A DNA stretch of 64,000 nt. It comes from Ophioceras dolichostomum. Taxonomy: Eukaryota; Ascomycota; Sordariomycetes; Magnaporthales; Ophioceraceae. Of this stretch, positions 1 to 11,152 are shown piece after piece. The notes under the pieces are model-generated. The model was not told where the DNA came from. It made no database searches and saw only the letters and a program-made list of their open reading frames with translations. Position 1 is the stretch's first letter, and every line of letters starts with the position of its first letter. Position numbers and translations under genes: made by a program. Location of the stretch: the NCBI GenBank assembly GCA_003049485.1, contig PYST01000046.1:1-64000 (forward strand). The letters run 5' to 3'.

Positions 1-1
1 A

Positions 2-64
2 CATCGAGGTGGCCTGGACACCGCCGAGGTACTTGACAAGATCACGGATCTCATTGATTACTAG
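2..64 (+). CDS. Possible 3' end of a gene cut by the left window edge
   Basis: The frame beginning at base 2 reads 20 codons and ends at TAG (62-64). The peptide HRGGLDTAEVLDKITDLIDY has ordinary globular composition and looks like a protein C terminus, whereas the following kilobase does not look coding in any frame. It is too short to assign to a family, and a chance open frame of this length is entirely possible. Sequence to the left would settle it. Confidence 0.3.
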   Translation, partial: HRGGLDTAEVLDKITDLIDY

Positions 65-1247
65 CATTAGCCGCGCTTTGACGAAGAAAAGCCCTCAGAG
101 AATGGGGGGTCCCGGATGGGAAATATATCTTCCGTGGGTGTCGTCGGCATACACTGCACAGTAGGGTCCTCCGCCGGACTAACCCTCACGACATCGTTGC
201 GAATACAAGACGGCCTAGGTAATTAGAGTATCGCAGCATGAAGAGGCCGGCGAAAACCTCTACTCAGACACATGCTAGATGGATGCGTGTCATGCTGTGT
301 CTAGAAGCCTGTGTGATGGTTGAATCTTGCTAGCCTTGGTCACTTGCCCGAACCAGTCAGCCTTACTCCTGGGGTTCGGCGATCTGCACCCGAGGCCAGG
401 GACACGGATATAGAGGACGGTGATGAGTTTTGGTGATTATCGCATGTTTGGTGCATATGAATCCTGAGCTAGCACACTACTAAGCTAGAAGCCTTGCCAC
501 CATGGGAACTACGGCGGGTGTGCACACTTCTTCTGGTCACGTCGCGCCCACCCTCTTGGCTCTAATTAAGGCCTTGATGAACACTTCTTCATCGCCCGAC
601 GTTTTTTAGGCTGGCTTTAAATCGTACATGGTTCGTTGTAGCAGATGTGGCTCCTATGAGCAATGGGCCGGGAAACCTTATCCTTCCACTTGCTTGTACT
701 AGCTCCGAGGGACAACAGGACACAGATCCCGCGGGAGCTCGTGTGGGCGATCCTTCTCCGCCCGAAAGAAAGGTGGGGATCATGTTTGTTCTGATGCCTG
801 GTAGTACTCGGGCTCTTATTGTGAAGAACCCGAGACCGCGGTCCCGGAGTGATTGGTGCAAAAAAGTACCTAGGTGGTGAGAACTGCTTGCTTATGTATT
901 TAGGCAATATTGAAGGTGGGAAATCTCCACGTGCCATTCGGTGAGACAATCGCAACTAACTGGTGCGCTTCGAGAGCACTTTCGGCATCGGGAAATTTGA
1001 TGGTTCCGGATATTTGGGATTCTGGGCAAACTTTTCCTAATTTTCTCACAATGCTATGTGTGCTATGTAGGGGCGGCTTTGATACAGTGCTGGGCTAAGA
1101 GAGTCCCGGAATATTCAAACCCATCCGTGTACAGTTTCTAGATGCGAGGTTGGTTGAGAAAGAGGTTATGTCATCACCTCACCGCTTCACCAAAGTTCCT
1201 CCCTCATGCCAACTACTGATCAATACCCTGCCTTGCTCTTATTCTTC
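65..1247. other. Intergenic, no gene seen
   Basis: Open frames here are short (at most 112 codons), overlap one another on both strands, and lack family motifs or plausible splicing. The right part is the 3' flank of the GH62 gene. I see no tRNA, repeat or transposon remnant. Confidence 0.6.
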
Positions 1248-2281
1248 TCATCGCTGCAAGGTGAGCAGCCCAGGGCGATAAGGTAGAAGGCTATACGAGC
1301 CCCCGGAGCTGGGGCTGCGGCCCTGGTACAGCATCTTTAGGTTGCAGGAGTCGACGGTGAAGGTCTGGTCGGCGCTGACACGGATCAGCTCGCCGTGGCT
1401 GATGTCGTTCGTCCAAGTGGCGCCGCTGTTGGCCTTGCCCGCGAACGGGTTGGACTCGGTGGCCGCGTTGGCCGTCCACGAGCCGCTGAGGCTGGTGGCC
1501 GTGAAGGACCGGAAGTAGCGGCCGCCCGAGCCGATGGCCTCGACGAGCATCAGGTAGAGGTCCTGGCCTTGGATCTTGTACACCTGCACGGCCTCGAACA
1601 GGTTGTTGGTCGTGTCGCTCATGATGACTGTTGAGGCGGTGCCGAAGGAGCTGGGGAAGTTTCCTAGGGGCATGCTGGATCGGTAGATCTTGCCGTTGTC
1701 GCCGGCGAAGAAGAGATACACTTGGAAAAGAGAAGTTCAGGGTCAGTGGTAGCACTAGCATCCATGTCAGCTGGGAGAAGGGGTCGCGTCGTACTGTTCT
1801 GGCTGTCACCGATGACAGTCTGGTCGATGGGCCCCGTGCTGGAGCCGGAGATCGATCCTGTGAAGAGCGGCTGCGCGGTAGACCAGCCGTTCGGGCTCGT
1901 TGGGTTGGCCGAGGTCCTGTACGAGAAAGCGGTAGGGCCCCATTGGTGCGTGAGCACCCAGATGCTCTTGGGAGCGAAGTAGAAGAGCGTGGGTGCCACT
2001 GCAGACGAGGTCATGCCGGTCTGGGTTGCGGTGCTCAGCTGGCTGAGGTCGGAAACGACAGAAAAGCCCATGGAGCCCCAGGCAGTTCCGTAGGTGGTTG
2101 CGTACACCAACTGCTTGCCCTCGTAGGGGGCGACGGTGAAGTCTTTGAGAGATACCCAGGGGCTTTTGGGCTCTGCGAGCACGCCAGAGGATGTCCACTT
2201 GTACGTTGTGGGGAGCGAGCACTGGGCTGAGACGACCGAAGCCGACGACGCCAGCAGTGCTATTCCGACTTGGGTTTTCAT
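1248..2281 (-). CDS. Secreted alpha-L-arabinofuranosidase, glycoside hydrolase family 62
   Basis: Two exons, complement(1795..2281, 1248..1720). A 74-bp intron (donor GTACGA, acceptor AAG) splits the Met codon of the GDSQN-MYLFF junction, giving 319 residues. The N terminus is a signal peptide (MKTQVGIALLASSASVVSAQ). The whole mature protein is one GH62 catalytic domain: early TYKW, the APTLFYFAPKSIWVLTHQWG stretch, GPIDQTVIGDS, YLFFAGDNGKIYRS, the FEAVQVYKIQGQ block, and a C terminus NDISHGELIRV...LLPYRPGLLTLQR. There is no carbohydrate-binding module. The family releases arabinose side chains from arabinoxylan and arabinan outside the cell. Length and motif order are normal for a single-domain GH62, so it is probably active. 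Neighbours 3174-4484 and 6069-8203 are also glycosidase-like, but nothing shows co-regulation. Confidence 0.95.
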
Positions 2282-3173
2282 CGTGATATTCTCTCGGGGT
2301 TTTCTTGTCTAGTCGTCGCGAGGCCGGCTCCAGCGTAGAGCTGGGCTGAAGTTGTGCTGGAATACTAAGACAAACCGCTGGCCGTCTAGATGAGGTCCGG
2401 CGAGCGCAGCCGGGGCGGAAGATTGTCCGGGTTTAAATAAGGATATGTGTTTCGGCACTAACCACATGCAACCCGCACCCGCGGGTTCCGTTGGAACCGC
2501 CGGCACGATCCGCGCTCACATATTCCGCCAATGGGATGAGATGCTAGACGGAGAGGCCGCTGGATGGAAAAATTTTCCCATTAGATGGCGGTCGAAGTCT
2601 GTATCTTATGGATGCGAACTACTGATTTGTTTTCATGGTTCAAGGGCCAAGCCTGGGGATTGTGCGAAGTCCGGGGATGGTGCGAGGTCTAATTAGAGAT
2701 GATGCCAAGACAAAACCCGCGAGTCCACCTTTGATATAGGTACCCCTGACGGATAATATTATACGAGAGAGCTCATTGGGGCGCATGCAGATCTATTATA
2801 TTGCGGAGAATTATTGCCCATGCGCCTTGGGTAATGCTGGATCCCTGGACCAGTGGACACTCTGAGTGATGTATGGTCCCGCTGCCCGGATCCGGCCCCC
2901 CCGCTCCTAGAGTAGCATCTGCCACATATGCAGGCGGCTCTTACCCCGTAGCCTTCCTCTTCCGACGGAATGGCAGGGTTGCCATCCGGCTAGGCTCCAT
3001 ATCAGTGACAGACTTGTTGAAGTCTACGTAGAGACAACAAGCTCGGGGTGCACAAGGCAGCTGCTTTCTAACAGCAGCCCTCCTCTTCATTTACGGTTAG
3101 GGCTAATGACTGCACGCAGAATCATTCGTCATGTGCGTTGGAACACTAATAAGGATAGCAAAGTCAGTGATGA
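2282..3173. promoter_or_regulatory. Upstream region of the GH62 gene
   Basis: Promoter side of the GH62 gene and 3' flank of the gene ending at 3174. On the minus strand a TATA-like TTATTTAAAC lies at 2440-2431, about 150 bp before the ATG. GC-rich CCGGGGC-type sequence near 2410, resembling CreA carbon-repressor sites, lies beside it. A GGCTAA hexamer, the core of XlnR/Xyr1 sites of xylanolytic genes, occurs at 3101-3106. These short motifs also occur by chance, so regulation by CreA/XlnR is only a suggestion that fits a GH62 gene. Confidence 0.35.
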
Positions 3174-4484
3174 TCAAGCAGCGGATTTTATTTTAGAGCA
3201 GAAGGTGGGTTGGTAGTTGCTGGTCGCCTCAAGCTCACCTCCAGGATCCAGTGCCGCAGCGTACGTGACGCAAGTCGCAGCAGACGCTTCTCCAACCCCA
3301 GACTCTCCCGGGTTGGGAACCAATCCAAGCTCCTCCCACCTTTCGATGATCTCCCGGCCCACCGTCTGCATCTTCTCCATCCTATCGCCGTCAACAACGG
3401 TCGTGCCCGCGCCAGCCCCAGCCCCAGCCCCAGGCCCAGCAAGTAGTGCGCACCGAAATCCTAGCAAAGCGGTAAACTCCCACAGAGCCACTATGGTATC
3501 GGGGTCCCCGTGGTCAGACATGGGCTGCGAGAGTACTTTCTCCGTGGCGTGCAGCGCCGTGGTGACGAGCTCCGCTGCCCACTGACAGTCGTTCTTGTGT
3601 GAGACCCAGTGCGAAGACAACAGCACCAGGCCCAGGAACATCGACAGCACCTGGTCGAGCTCCTCGAACAGCCTGCGGATCACCAGCATGTCCTTCTCGG
3701 CTTCGCCACGCGCCCGCTCGATCTCGGCGGATAGAACCTGGCTGGAAGGCCCGTCTGCCTCTTGGAGGAGGGACAGCACTGTGAACGCCGGGATCGGGTC
3801 GAGCGATACCACGGGGTAGCTGACAGGCTCGACGCTATCGGGGTCTCCGTCTTGTGTCTCTCCCGGGCTCGAGGGGAGGGGGAGAGTAGGGGGCGGATAA
3901 ATCGCCTTGGCAAGTTTGATGGCGGCGTCATTCCACTTCCTCCCCTCTTCTCCTGCGACTCCGTCCATGCCGAGAGACACGGCAAGTCTGTTCAGGGAGA
4001 ACAGCCATAGCGCGACGTCCTGGTTGAGGTACGCCCAAGAGCCGAGGTATATCTCGCTGCCCTCGCGCAGGACGCCGCCCGACAAGGCCCGGGCTATCGG
4101 GTCGGCGTACTCCGGGAACCCGGCCAGTGACGCTGGCAGCTTGCTTGGGTCGGCGCCGCTGTGGCTCAGGGCGTCCTGCACCGTCTGCGCGAGCAGCTCG
4201 GCGTACCGCAGGTAGAGCTCGGAGCCGGTGCGGCGGTGGAGCGTCAGGAAGTTGAGCACGCCGAACGCGTCCGTCCAGAGGTGTCTGCCTTTGTGGTGGT
4301 GGCCGTGGGCTTGGTCCGCTTGGGCTTCTGGCGGTGGTGTGATTGGGGCGTCTGGGAGGGGAGGCGGCATCCACGGCATGGCGGGCTGGAAGGTGGTGGG
4401 GTTGTGCACGGGGAAGCGGTAGACGCGCTGCATCGCGGCCATGAACTTTTCGGCGGTGGTTGTTTCGGTTGATGATGACGCCAT
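3174..4484 (-). CDS. Six-hairpin-glycosidase-like (alpha/alpha toroid) protein
   Basis: Uninterrupted 436-residue frame starting at MASSSTETTTAEKF (4484). After a Pro- and His-rich linker (HGHHHKGRH) it has RHLWTDAFGVLNFLTLHRRTG, then helices with ELYLRYAELLAQTVQDAL, SGGVLREGSEIYLGSW and ALWLFSLNRLA, a pattern I associate with fungal proteins annotated as six-hairpin glycosidases. No signal peptide or membrane helix is visible, so it is probably cytosolic. No catalytic residues can be assigned and the substrate is unknown. A GA-repeat (GPGAGAGAGAG) lies near the C terminus. The same frame stays open another 205 codons upstream to 5099; I prefer 4484 because the upstream part has no family-like content. 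The gene is convergent with nothing and ends about 0.9 kb before the GH62 start. Confidence 0.65.
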   Translation of the reverse strand: MASSSTETTTAEKFMAAMQRVYRFPVHNPTTFQPAMPWMPPPLPDAPITPPPEAQADQAHGHHHKGRHLWTDAFGVLNFLTLHRRTGSELYLRYAELLAQTVQDALSHSGADPSKLPASLAGFPEYADPIARALSGGVLREGSEIYLGSWAYLNQDVALWLFSLNRLAVSLGMDGVAGEEGRKWNDAAIKLAKAIYPPPTLPLPSSPGETQDGDPDSVEPVSYPVVSLDPIPAFTVLSLLQEADGPSSQVLSAEIERARGEAEKDMLVIRRLFEELDQVLSMFLGLVLLSSHWVSHKNDCQWAAELVTTALHATEKVLSQPMSDHGDPDTIVALWEFTALLGFRCALLAGPGAGAGAGAGTTVVDGDRMEKMQTVGREIIERWEELGLVPNPGESGVGEASAATCVTYAAALDPGGELEATSNYQPTFCSKIKSAA

Positions 4485-6068
4485 CTTTCTCTTCCGAGGG
4501 GCGGGGGCGGGTTGCTTGGCTCTTGCCTCTTCGAAGCCTGTTTTCCTTCCTGTTCGAGGATCAGGAGCGGTCCGAGTTTCCAGCGAGGACTTTGCTCGGA
4601 TTTGAAAATGTCTGTGACTAGTAAGATCTCGATAGATCACGATGAAGGTAAAAGTGCCAGTAGCGGGTGGGATGATGTGAGGGGTGTCGAGCTGAGGAGA
4701 GAATCCGAGGGATACGGCATACGCGTTTAGGATGCGGTGTAACCCCGACTTTCCAGCCGCTCTAGGGACGAGCTGACCGAAGGATTTCCCTCCCTTTGCC
4801 AAGGACTGTGGCCCGCCGGCTGACGACTCGGTGGCACCAGTCCTTTCCCGTAGTCCCGTCACTCCTCTGCCACGGAAGACCACTCCGAATGCAGCCTCTC
4901 CGCAGTCAACCCGGAAGTCAGTTTTAGGAGGGCTTTCGGGTCCACTTCTCAGACAGAGCAAGGGCCGCGGAGTGAATTGGCTTATGAAATATGGGACGGA
5001 AAGCGGGGCAAGGCCGAACCAAAAAGGGTCGCGATTTCCCTTCATTATCCATTTCAGATAGGTGTACGAAAATCGAACGCTAGCATGAACGGAGATCATC
5101 TCTGTTGATTTTTGAACGCGTTTGTATCAGGCCAACGACCGGCAAACGCAAACACAACATCAAGTCGTCAGCGCTCATGAGAACATCCCCTCACAAACCT
5201 AGCTATATTTGTTGTGATTTATTGTCTAATAGATCTTTCTAGCTGTAAACCGACACTAGGTCATTAAGCATCAATATACTGCACCGCTAGAATTACTACC
5301 TGCCGACCTAAGCCTTCCTTCCCAATAAAAGAAGCACTCATAACACGCTCCATCAACCCCCCAGAGGATTCCCCTGGGCACGGCAGGGCTCAGAAGTTCT
5401 AGTGTATTGAGGTTCTGGGCGGACCAGTCTGTATATCCTTGTTGGTTTCGTTGGAGAGTTAATCTGAGTCTTCAGTCATCTGTGTAATTATTAGCCGCAG
5501 CCGTGCGCAGATGTGACTTTCATACGCCTCCTCCTCCTTTCTGTCAGCCCGAGCTGGTCATAATTTGGAGGATCAAGTCTTGATTCATGCACCATATGGC
5601 TGCATAGAAGACACTCTAACCCCATAGGCTAGGTACTAGGTACCTACATGCTAGGAAGCAACCTAAGAGGGTTTCATACTTGAGAGAATCTTCGTCTGGC
5701 GGGAGTTCCCATTGAATTTCTTGCGGGGAGGTGGGGTCTCTGCATGTTGGACGCTAGACGGCATCGAGTCGAGTGAGCTTAGCCCAGTCAGGAACTGCAG
5801 ACCGGTCCCATGATCAACCTCCAGGGGTCCAAGATCGGGCCTTCCTCCCGCAGGTATGGTACCTGTCTAGCCTCAAGGAGTCCGAGTCACGGCCAGGGGA
5901 TCTTGACTCTCTCACCGCCTTTGAAGACTCTCTCCCCCCTCAGTGAGTGAATACTGTACCTTGTTATGAGCGCTATCAAGTGACCGACCGGCTGATGAGA
6001 CAAGCTGTTCTGATTCTGCGAGACTACCTTGTTTGAGTAATTTTTGCCTCCTTGGGCATCACTAGCGT
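4485..6068. other. Divergent intergenic region before the GH32 gene
   Basis: It lies between the divergent starts at 4484 (-) and 6069 (+). The left 600 bp are open in the antisense frame continuous with the neighbouring gene but show no domain. A TAGGTAC-TAGGTACCTA cluster lies at about 5629-5646, one of several such islands in the window. No other gene is supported. Confidence 0.5.
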
Positions 6069-8203
6069 ATGATGCCATCCCATGGCGAGGGAGATGTCTG
6101 TCTGCCATCAGAACCTGCAGCGGCACCAGAGTCTACTAGAAGTCGCGTGACACGGTGGCACCCTCTTCCTACTTATCATCTCAAGGCGCCCAGGGGCTGG
6201 CTGAACGATCCCTGTGCTCCGGGGTACGATCCGGTCACAGGCACCTGGCATCTCTTCTACCAATGTAAGCAAGGATGTGAAGTCCGTGATTCGCTCGCCC
6301 CGCCAGTGCCGATGCTCACCTTTGTCACTGCCCAGGGAACCCCAACTCCTGCGACTGGGGCGACATCAGCTGGGGCCACTTCACGAGCCGGGACGGGCTG
6401 CGCTGGACGCACAACGGCACCGAGCCAGTGCTCAAACCAGGGGTCCGGGATGTCAACGTCATCAACGAAGCCACCACTACCACCGCTACCGAAGAGGAAG
6501 AAGAGGACGACGACGGGATCGTCGACTGCAGTTACGACCGCAAGGGCATCTTCACGGGCTGCATGCACCCGACAGGCATCAACGGCGAAGCAGCCCAGCT
6601 CACGGTCGTGTACTCGTCCGTGCGCAACAGCAAGCCCATTCACTGGACCAGGCAGCCGTATGAGCGGGACTGCGCGGGCCTCGCCCTGGCCGTTTCTCTT
6701 GACGGGGGTCGCTCGTGGCGTAAGAGACACGATGTGAACCCCGTTCTGAATGGGGAGCCGGCCGGGCTGGACGTCACAGGGTTTAGGGACCCGTTTTTGG
6801 CGGAGTGGCCTGCGCTCGACGCTATTCCGAGCCGTCACGGCGTTGGCGGTGGTGATGACGAGAGGAAGGGGATGATGTTGTATGGGGTCGTGGCTGGCGG
6901 GGTTGTGGGGGAGGGGCCTAACGCCTTTCTGTATCGGGTCCCGGCTGATGATCTCAGCTCTTGGACGTACCTGGGGACCTTGGTTGAGAAGGATTGGGCG
7001 GCCCCCGCTAGGGGAACGGCCAGTGGTCGTTGGGGCTGTGATTCCGGTATGAACTGGGAGTGTGTCAACTTCATGACACTCGGCAGTCTCGGTGGCGGCG
7101 GCCGCCGCACCGAGGAGCTCGACTTCCTGTTATTTGGAGCTGAAGGGGGATTCAAAAGGGGGAGTACGGAGAGATGCGGTACGCTTCAACAGGCCATGTG
7201 GATGGCTGGGGAAGTGCGGAGAGCCGGCGATGGCGGCCGTGTAGGTGTAGGCTTCCATCGTAGGTTTGGTGGCATGTTAGACAACGGCACGCTTTACGCA
7301 CCCAACTCTTTTCGACATCCGGTGTCGGGGGCGAGGATTGTCTGGGGATGGATCAAGGAGGAGGAGCTGCCGTTGGCTCGCAGGAAGGGTAAGGGATGGA
7401 CGGGGTATCTGTCGATCCCGCGGGAGCTGTTCTTGTTGCGTCTGACCGGCGTCATGAGGGGTCTGGAGTCGTCTCTCACGGATGTTCTGTCTGTGGGAGA
7501 GGTCAATGGCGATATTGAGCCAGGAAACGGAGCTCGAAGTGGGAAGAAGAAGAAGGGGTTGATGACGCTGGGGATCAGACCTCTGCCAAGCCTCGAACTT
7601 TTGCGTCAACACCCGCCCACGGTCTGGTCAGACATCAGGCCGGCTTCGGATGGGAGCTTGCTGCTACAACTTAAGACGGCCAGGTCGGCCAATTGGGAGC
7701 TGGAGGCGGTCGCCGTGGTCAAGTCCGGCTGTCGGCGGGTCGGCTTCCACGTGCGACATTCTGAGGACATGTCGAGCTTCACCAGCATATGCTTCTCGCC
7801 GGAGGACGAGGAGATCGTGTTGGATCGCAGCCGCTCGAACATCGAAGCCGACATTGCGAAGGAATCTCTAGCAGGGCCGTTCACCTTATTTGTTTACGGC
7901 GGCGGCTGCGGCGACGGCGGCGGCTATGAGGAGTTGTCTGAGGACGAAGACGGCGTGACGGGACAAGAGACGACGACGGAGAAATTGCGTCTCCGAATCT
8001 TCAGTGACGGGGACGTTCTCGAGATTTTCGCTAACGATCGTTTTGCGCTGTCTGCCGCCGTGTACGCTGATGCGGAGAGCTGCTTGGGCATCAGTGCGTC
8101 TGCGGAGTGCGTCGGCGCCGGCGGGGTTTGGGACTTTGGGGACGCGCCGGTTTGGTTTGAAAGAGTGGCGCTGTGGGAGAACTTGGGAAGCGTATACGAG
8201 TAA
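6069..8203 (+). CDS. Glycoside hydrolase family 32 beta-fructosidase (invertase/inulinase type)
   Basis: Exons 6069..6264 and 6336..8203 with a 71-bp intron (GTAAGC...CAG) give 687 residues. The join makes FYQ-WNPNSCDWGDISWGH, the expected GH32 sequence. Three family signatures are present: WLNDPC with nucleophile Asp47, FRDPF with Asp217, and WECVNF with acid/base Glu307. The C-terminal half is a beta-sandwich-like region (RLRIFSDGDVLEIFANDR is typical). There is no signal peptide, so it may be an intracellular invertase-like enzyme rather than a secreted one, unless an upstream exon was missed. An acidic run (TEEEEEDDD) at about residues 117-125 is a lineage-type insert. The family hydrolyses sucrose or fructans to release fructose; which substrate applies cannot be read from sequence. 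ATG codons at 6069 and 6072 are both possible starts. Confidence 0.92.
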
Positions 8204-9433
8204 AAGATAAAGTCATTCAGTCTCCCGGTCCCATCCCTGACCTGCACCTGCCCTGACCTGTGCCTGCCCTGACCGAGACGGCGAATCAGGCCGTTCTTAG
8301 CCAGCCCCGTTGCGAAGCGCCGAAGCTAAGATCTTTTGATAAGTCCACATTTGATGTCCTTAGCTTTTGAGGAGACTTCTCAATAGGCTTTCTCGAAATG
8401 TTCGGCCAAAGCCTGTTCAGGTTTGAGGAGGGCTCCTAGCGCGTGCGGCAATGCATCCTCGCGGTCCGTTTGCCGCTTGGACCTGAGCGACTGAACTTCT
8501 ACTGCACACACAGGTTCTGAGCGAGTGAGATTGCAAAGGAGAACAGCTTGAACCTTCCGGGAGCCGAGGGTTGATCTAGGAACCGTTGGCTAGTCCAAAT
8601 CCGCAATCTTGTTCCGACCCATGTGCCTCAAGGTCCGCGTAGACGGAAGGGTGATTGGCATTCGGACTAAGACGGGTTTTCCAGGCAGATCTGAGCGATG
8701 TCACGGGCTTTCAACTGACTCCATCTACCAAATCTTGTAGACCTTGAGCTTGTGACTTGCATCTAGAAAATGCACATGTCGATTCTACCCTTCCGGCGAC
8801 GAGTGCCGAGCGAGTGGCGCCATCACGTCCCCGGAGATCTATCGCCTGCTGCGTTGAGTTTCGCACCGACTCCATAAGAGTGTAGGAGAGAAGTTCGGAC
8901 GGCTTTCTGCAGATACCTATGCGAATGTGTTTGCCGTATCACGTGTGGCTTCTCCTTAAGAGCGAGGCCTCAAAGCGCCGTGACGATGAGGCGCGGAATG
9001 TGTGCCTAAGGATCAGTGAAATATCTCATGAGTACCTCCTGCCATCTGAATAATAGACGCCGATGGCTTACTCCTGGTCTTGCATCTTCCCCTGCTGGCT
9101 ATCAGGCCCTTTGTGCGAGTCCGGTCCAAGGTACAGGCTAGCAACCCTTCGTTGCGACCATTCCGAATCATGGCGACGGACATCATCTTCTCTCAGGCTC
9201 AGCCTGGTGAGACAGGTCCAATCGATCAGACAATTACAAAAACGAGGCAATCCTCGCAAGCTCCAGGACCTAATACTGGAAGGGTGGAAGAAGGGAGGGC
9301 AGCACACGCGGCAAACCTTGCTACGAACAATAAAGACTTCTACGAGGAGACAACGCAAAGGTTAAGGATACAGAAGCGGCATCATCAGCAGCATGGACCC
9401 CATCAGCTTCACGAGCCACGGGCCGACAACACC
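8204..9433. other. Intergenic, short CCTGACC-type repeat
   Basis: It lies downstream of the GH32 gene. At about 8236-8274 an imperfect direct repeat of CCTGACCTG-YRCCTGC occurs twice. The right part (9080-9433) is open in frame with the next gene and may be its 5' coding extension. Otherwise I see no gene. Confidence 0.45.
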
Positions 9434-10171
9434 ATGACCACCGTAACGGTCAATGGCAGTTCCTCCTCCACATACAGTGGGACATCATCATCACTCACCA
9501 CTAACGTCGCCGCCGCCGACCTAACACTCACCGCGCCCGCGCCCACGGCAACAGTAATCATCTCCGACCCACCTCCTTCAGGCGTTTTGGCATCCGACGA
9601 CAACACCGAAGCGGCCGGCGGCCACATGTCGGCCAACTCGGTGCTGGTCATCACGTTCGGCAGTCTCTTCGGCGCCGTTGCCTTCGCCGTCGTCGCAGCC
9701 CTGCTCTGGAAGAGAGGGCGAAGGCTCCGGGAGGGCATAGCAGCCTTGGTGGAAAAGCTGCTGCCCTGTTGTCGGAGGAGGAACAAGAAGGGGAAAGGGG
9801 GGAGCAGCGGCGGCGGGGCGGGAGAGAACGACGAAGGGGAGCTGGAGAACGCGGGCCCGTTATGGGATGCCTCTTCGCCGTGGACTGTCACTCCGCCGTG
9901 GGCGGTGGCGGACCTGGGGGAGGCACCGAGAATGGATGAGAGGAGGGTCACGCTCCCCGGGACGATGTCGAGGACGTTGCCGAAAATTGTTGCGCAGCAG
10001 TCGAGGAGCGGGGGTCGAGGAGGTGGCAGTAGCGCTGGTGGTGCTAGTAGTACTAGCGCTAGTGCTAGAGGAGAGAGAGGGAGGCAAATGAGGGGAGTTG
10101 GAACGTCGCCGTTGGCGGATAGCCCGGATAAACAGTATGAGGGAACGTATGATCCACGGAATGTTATCTGA
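9434..10171 (+). CDS. Single-pass membrane protein with Ser/Thr-rich N terminus, function unknown
   Basis: From ATG 9434 (context ACCATGA) the frame gives 245 residues. Residues 1-65 are rich in Ser, Thr, Ala and Pro (MTTVTVNGSSSSTYSGTSSS at the start). One strong transmembrane helix follows at about 68-90 (VLVITFGSLFGAVAFAVVAALLW), then a basic stop-transfer region (KRGRRLREG, CCRRRNKKGKGG). The rest is a low-complexity Gly/Ser/Arg-rich tail, presumably cytoplasmic. This layout matches fungal wall-sensor-like or single-pass surface proteins that lack a cleaved signal peptide, but no named domain is visible. The frame stays open upstream to possible starts at 9170 and 9080, so the N terminus is uncertain. 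Confidence 0.6.
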   Translation: MTTVTVNGSSSSTYSGTSSSLTTNVAAADLTLTAPAPTATVIISDPPPSGVLASDDNTEAAGGHMSANSVLVITFGSLFGAVAFAVVAALLWKRGRRLREGIAALVEKLLPCCRRRNKKGKGGSSGGGAGENDEGELENAGPLWDASSPWTVTPPWAVADLGEAPRMDERRVTLPGTMSRTLPKIVAQQSRSGGRGGGSSAGGASSTSASARGERGRQMRGVGTSPLADSPDKQYEGTYDPRNVI

Positions 10172-10699
10172 TGGTGAGGGCACTGTATTAGTTGAGTATT
10201 AGGTCCGAACGAATGATACTAATCTGGAGCCCTGAGATAAGACGCTAACTGCTCTGTCACGGAATCTTTCCTTCCCGCCGTCTTCGATGTAGACGTGACG
10301 ACCTGCCTCTAGTGTTGCCGATCGGTAGATCACAACCCGCCACGGCCTGATTCTCCCGAGTTTTGGCTAGCGATTTGTCTGTGCATCACAGCAACGGCGA
10401 ATCACCAACACCGTGCAACTAAAAGAGGAATAAGAAACGACCAAAAAAACTGCACCACTTCCACTCCTGCCTCCCGTCGGCGCGAAGCGTGACCTCGTGG
10501 AAGCTCAACCATGCGCATTTAATTGCCTCCGAGGACACCTTACCAGTTGGCCCTACGAGCCGACCGTATCCCACAACCCGGTGCAACCATCAAGGCCCAT
10601 CATCAGTCACTCGACCCATCCCCCACTCGACCGCCTTCACCCAGCACGCCTGCCCGTATCAACCTACATACCTATCTGTCGCAGCGACGCGAACTCAAC
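10172..10699. other. Intergenic, promoter of first gag-like gene
   Basis: No separate gene is supported. The frame of the next gene is open back to 10523, so a longer N terminus is possible. The last 150 bp are C-rich and lack a clear TATA box. Confidence 0.45.
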
Positions 10700-11152
10700 A
10701 TGGCGTCCAAAGAAATCGTCTACGATCCCAGCGACGAAATCGGCACCACCATCTCCAAGCTCCCAAAGCTCCAGTGGCGGCACAACTGGGACGAGTGGGA
10801 CCGCGCCATCAGGGCCGCCCTCGCGGAACTCGACGACGCCGACGAGTGGCTCGACGAGGAGTACATCAACCCGTCCTCCAACGAATTCACCAACTCCCCG
10901 CTAAACGAGCGGTGGCGCAAGAGGCGCATGGACGCCTGGTTCATCGTCCGCTACACCCTCGCCGACGAGATCCTGTGGCCGCTGGAGGAGAGGGGCTGGG
11001 ACCGCCCGAAGGACCTGCGCGAGATGAACCCGCACACGCTGTATCGGGACGTGAAGCACTGCATGTTCGACACGCCGGAGCCGGTGGTGGTGGTGCCGGA
11101 TATTGTGTTTGGTGATGGTGATTGGGATCTGGGCATAATTGGCCGTAGGTGA
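10700..11152 (+). CDS. Small Copia-gag-like protein, copy 1 of 3
   Basis: A 150-residue frame starting MASKEIVYDP. Its core follows the layout of the N-terminal gag domain of Copia-type retrotransposons (DUF4219/UBN2 type): LPKLQWRHNWDEWDRAIRAA with the N-[WYF]-x-EW motif, a spacer with Trp, then a helix WFIVRYTLADEILWPLEERG and MNPHTLYRDVK. The next gene (12617) has the same blocks at the same spacing, so they are paralogues. No zinc knuckle, protease, integrase or reverse transcriptase follows. It is either a gag fragment or a domesticated gene; the intact frame and clean start favour an expressed gene. The function is unknown. Open frame continues upstream to 10523. Confidence 0.55.
   Translation: MASKEIVYDPSDEIGTTISKLPKLQWRHNWDEWDRAIRAALAELDDADEWLDEEYINPSSNEFTNSPLNERWRKRRMDAWFIVRYTLADEILWPLEERGWDRPKDLREMNPHTLYRDVKHCMFDTPEPVVVVPDIVFGDGDWDLGIIGRR

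Noticed and set aside
589..1098. Overlapping 60-112 codon frames near the left edge
   Set aside because: All frames on both strands are similar in length and lack conserved-looking content; chance frames in GC-balanced DNA.
9080..9433. N-terminal extension of the membrane-protein frame
   Set aside because: Not excluded, but it adds no signal peptide or domain. The ATG at 9434 starts the typical Ser/Thr-rich segment.
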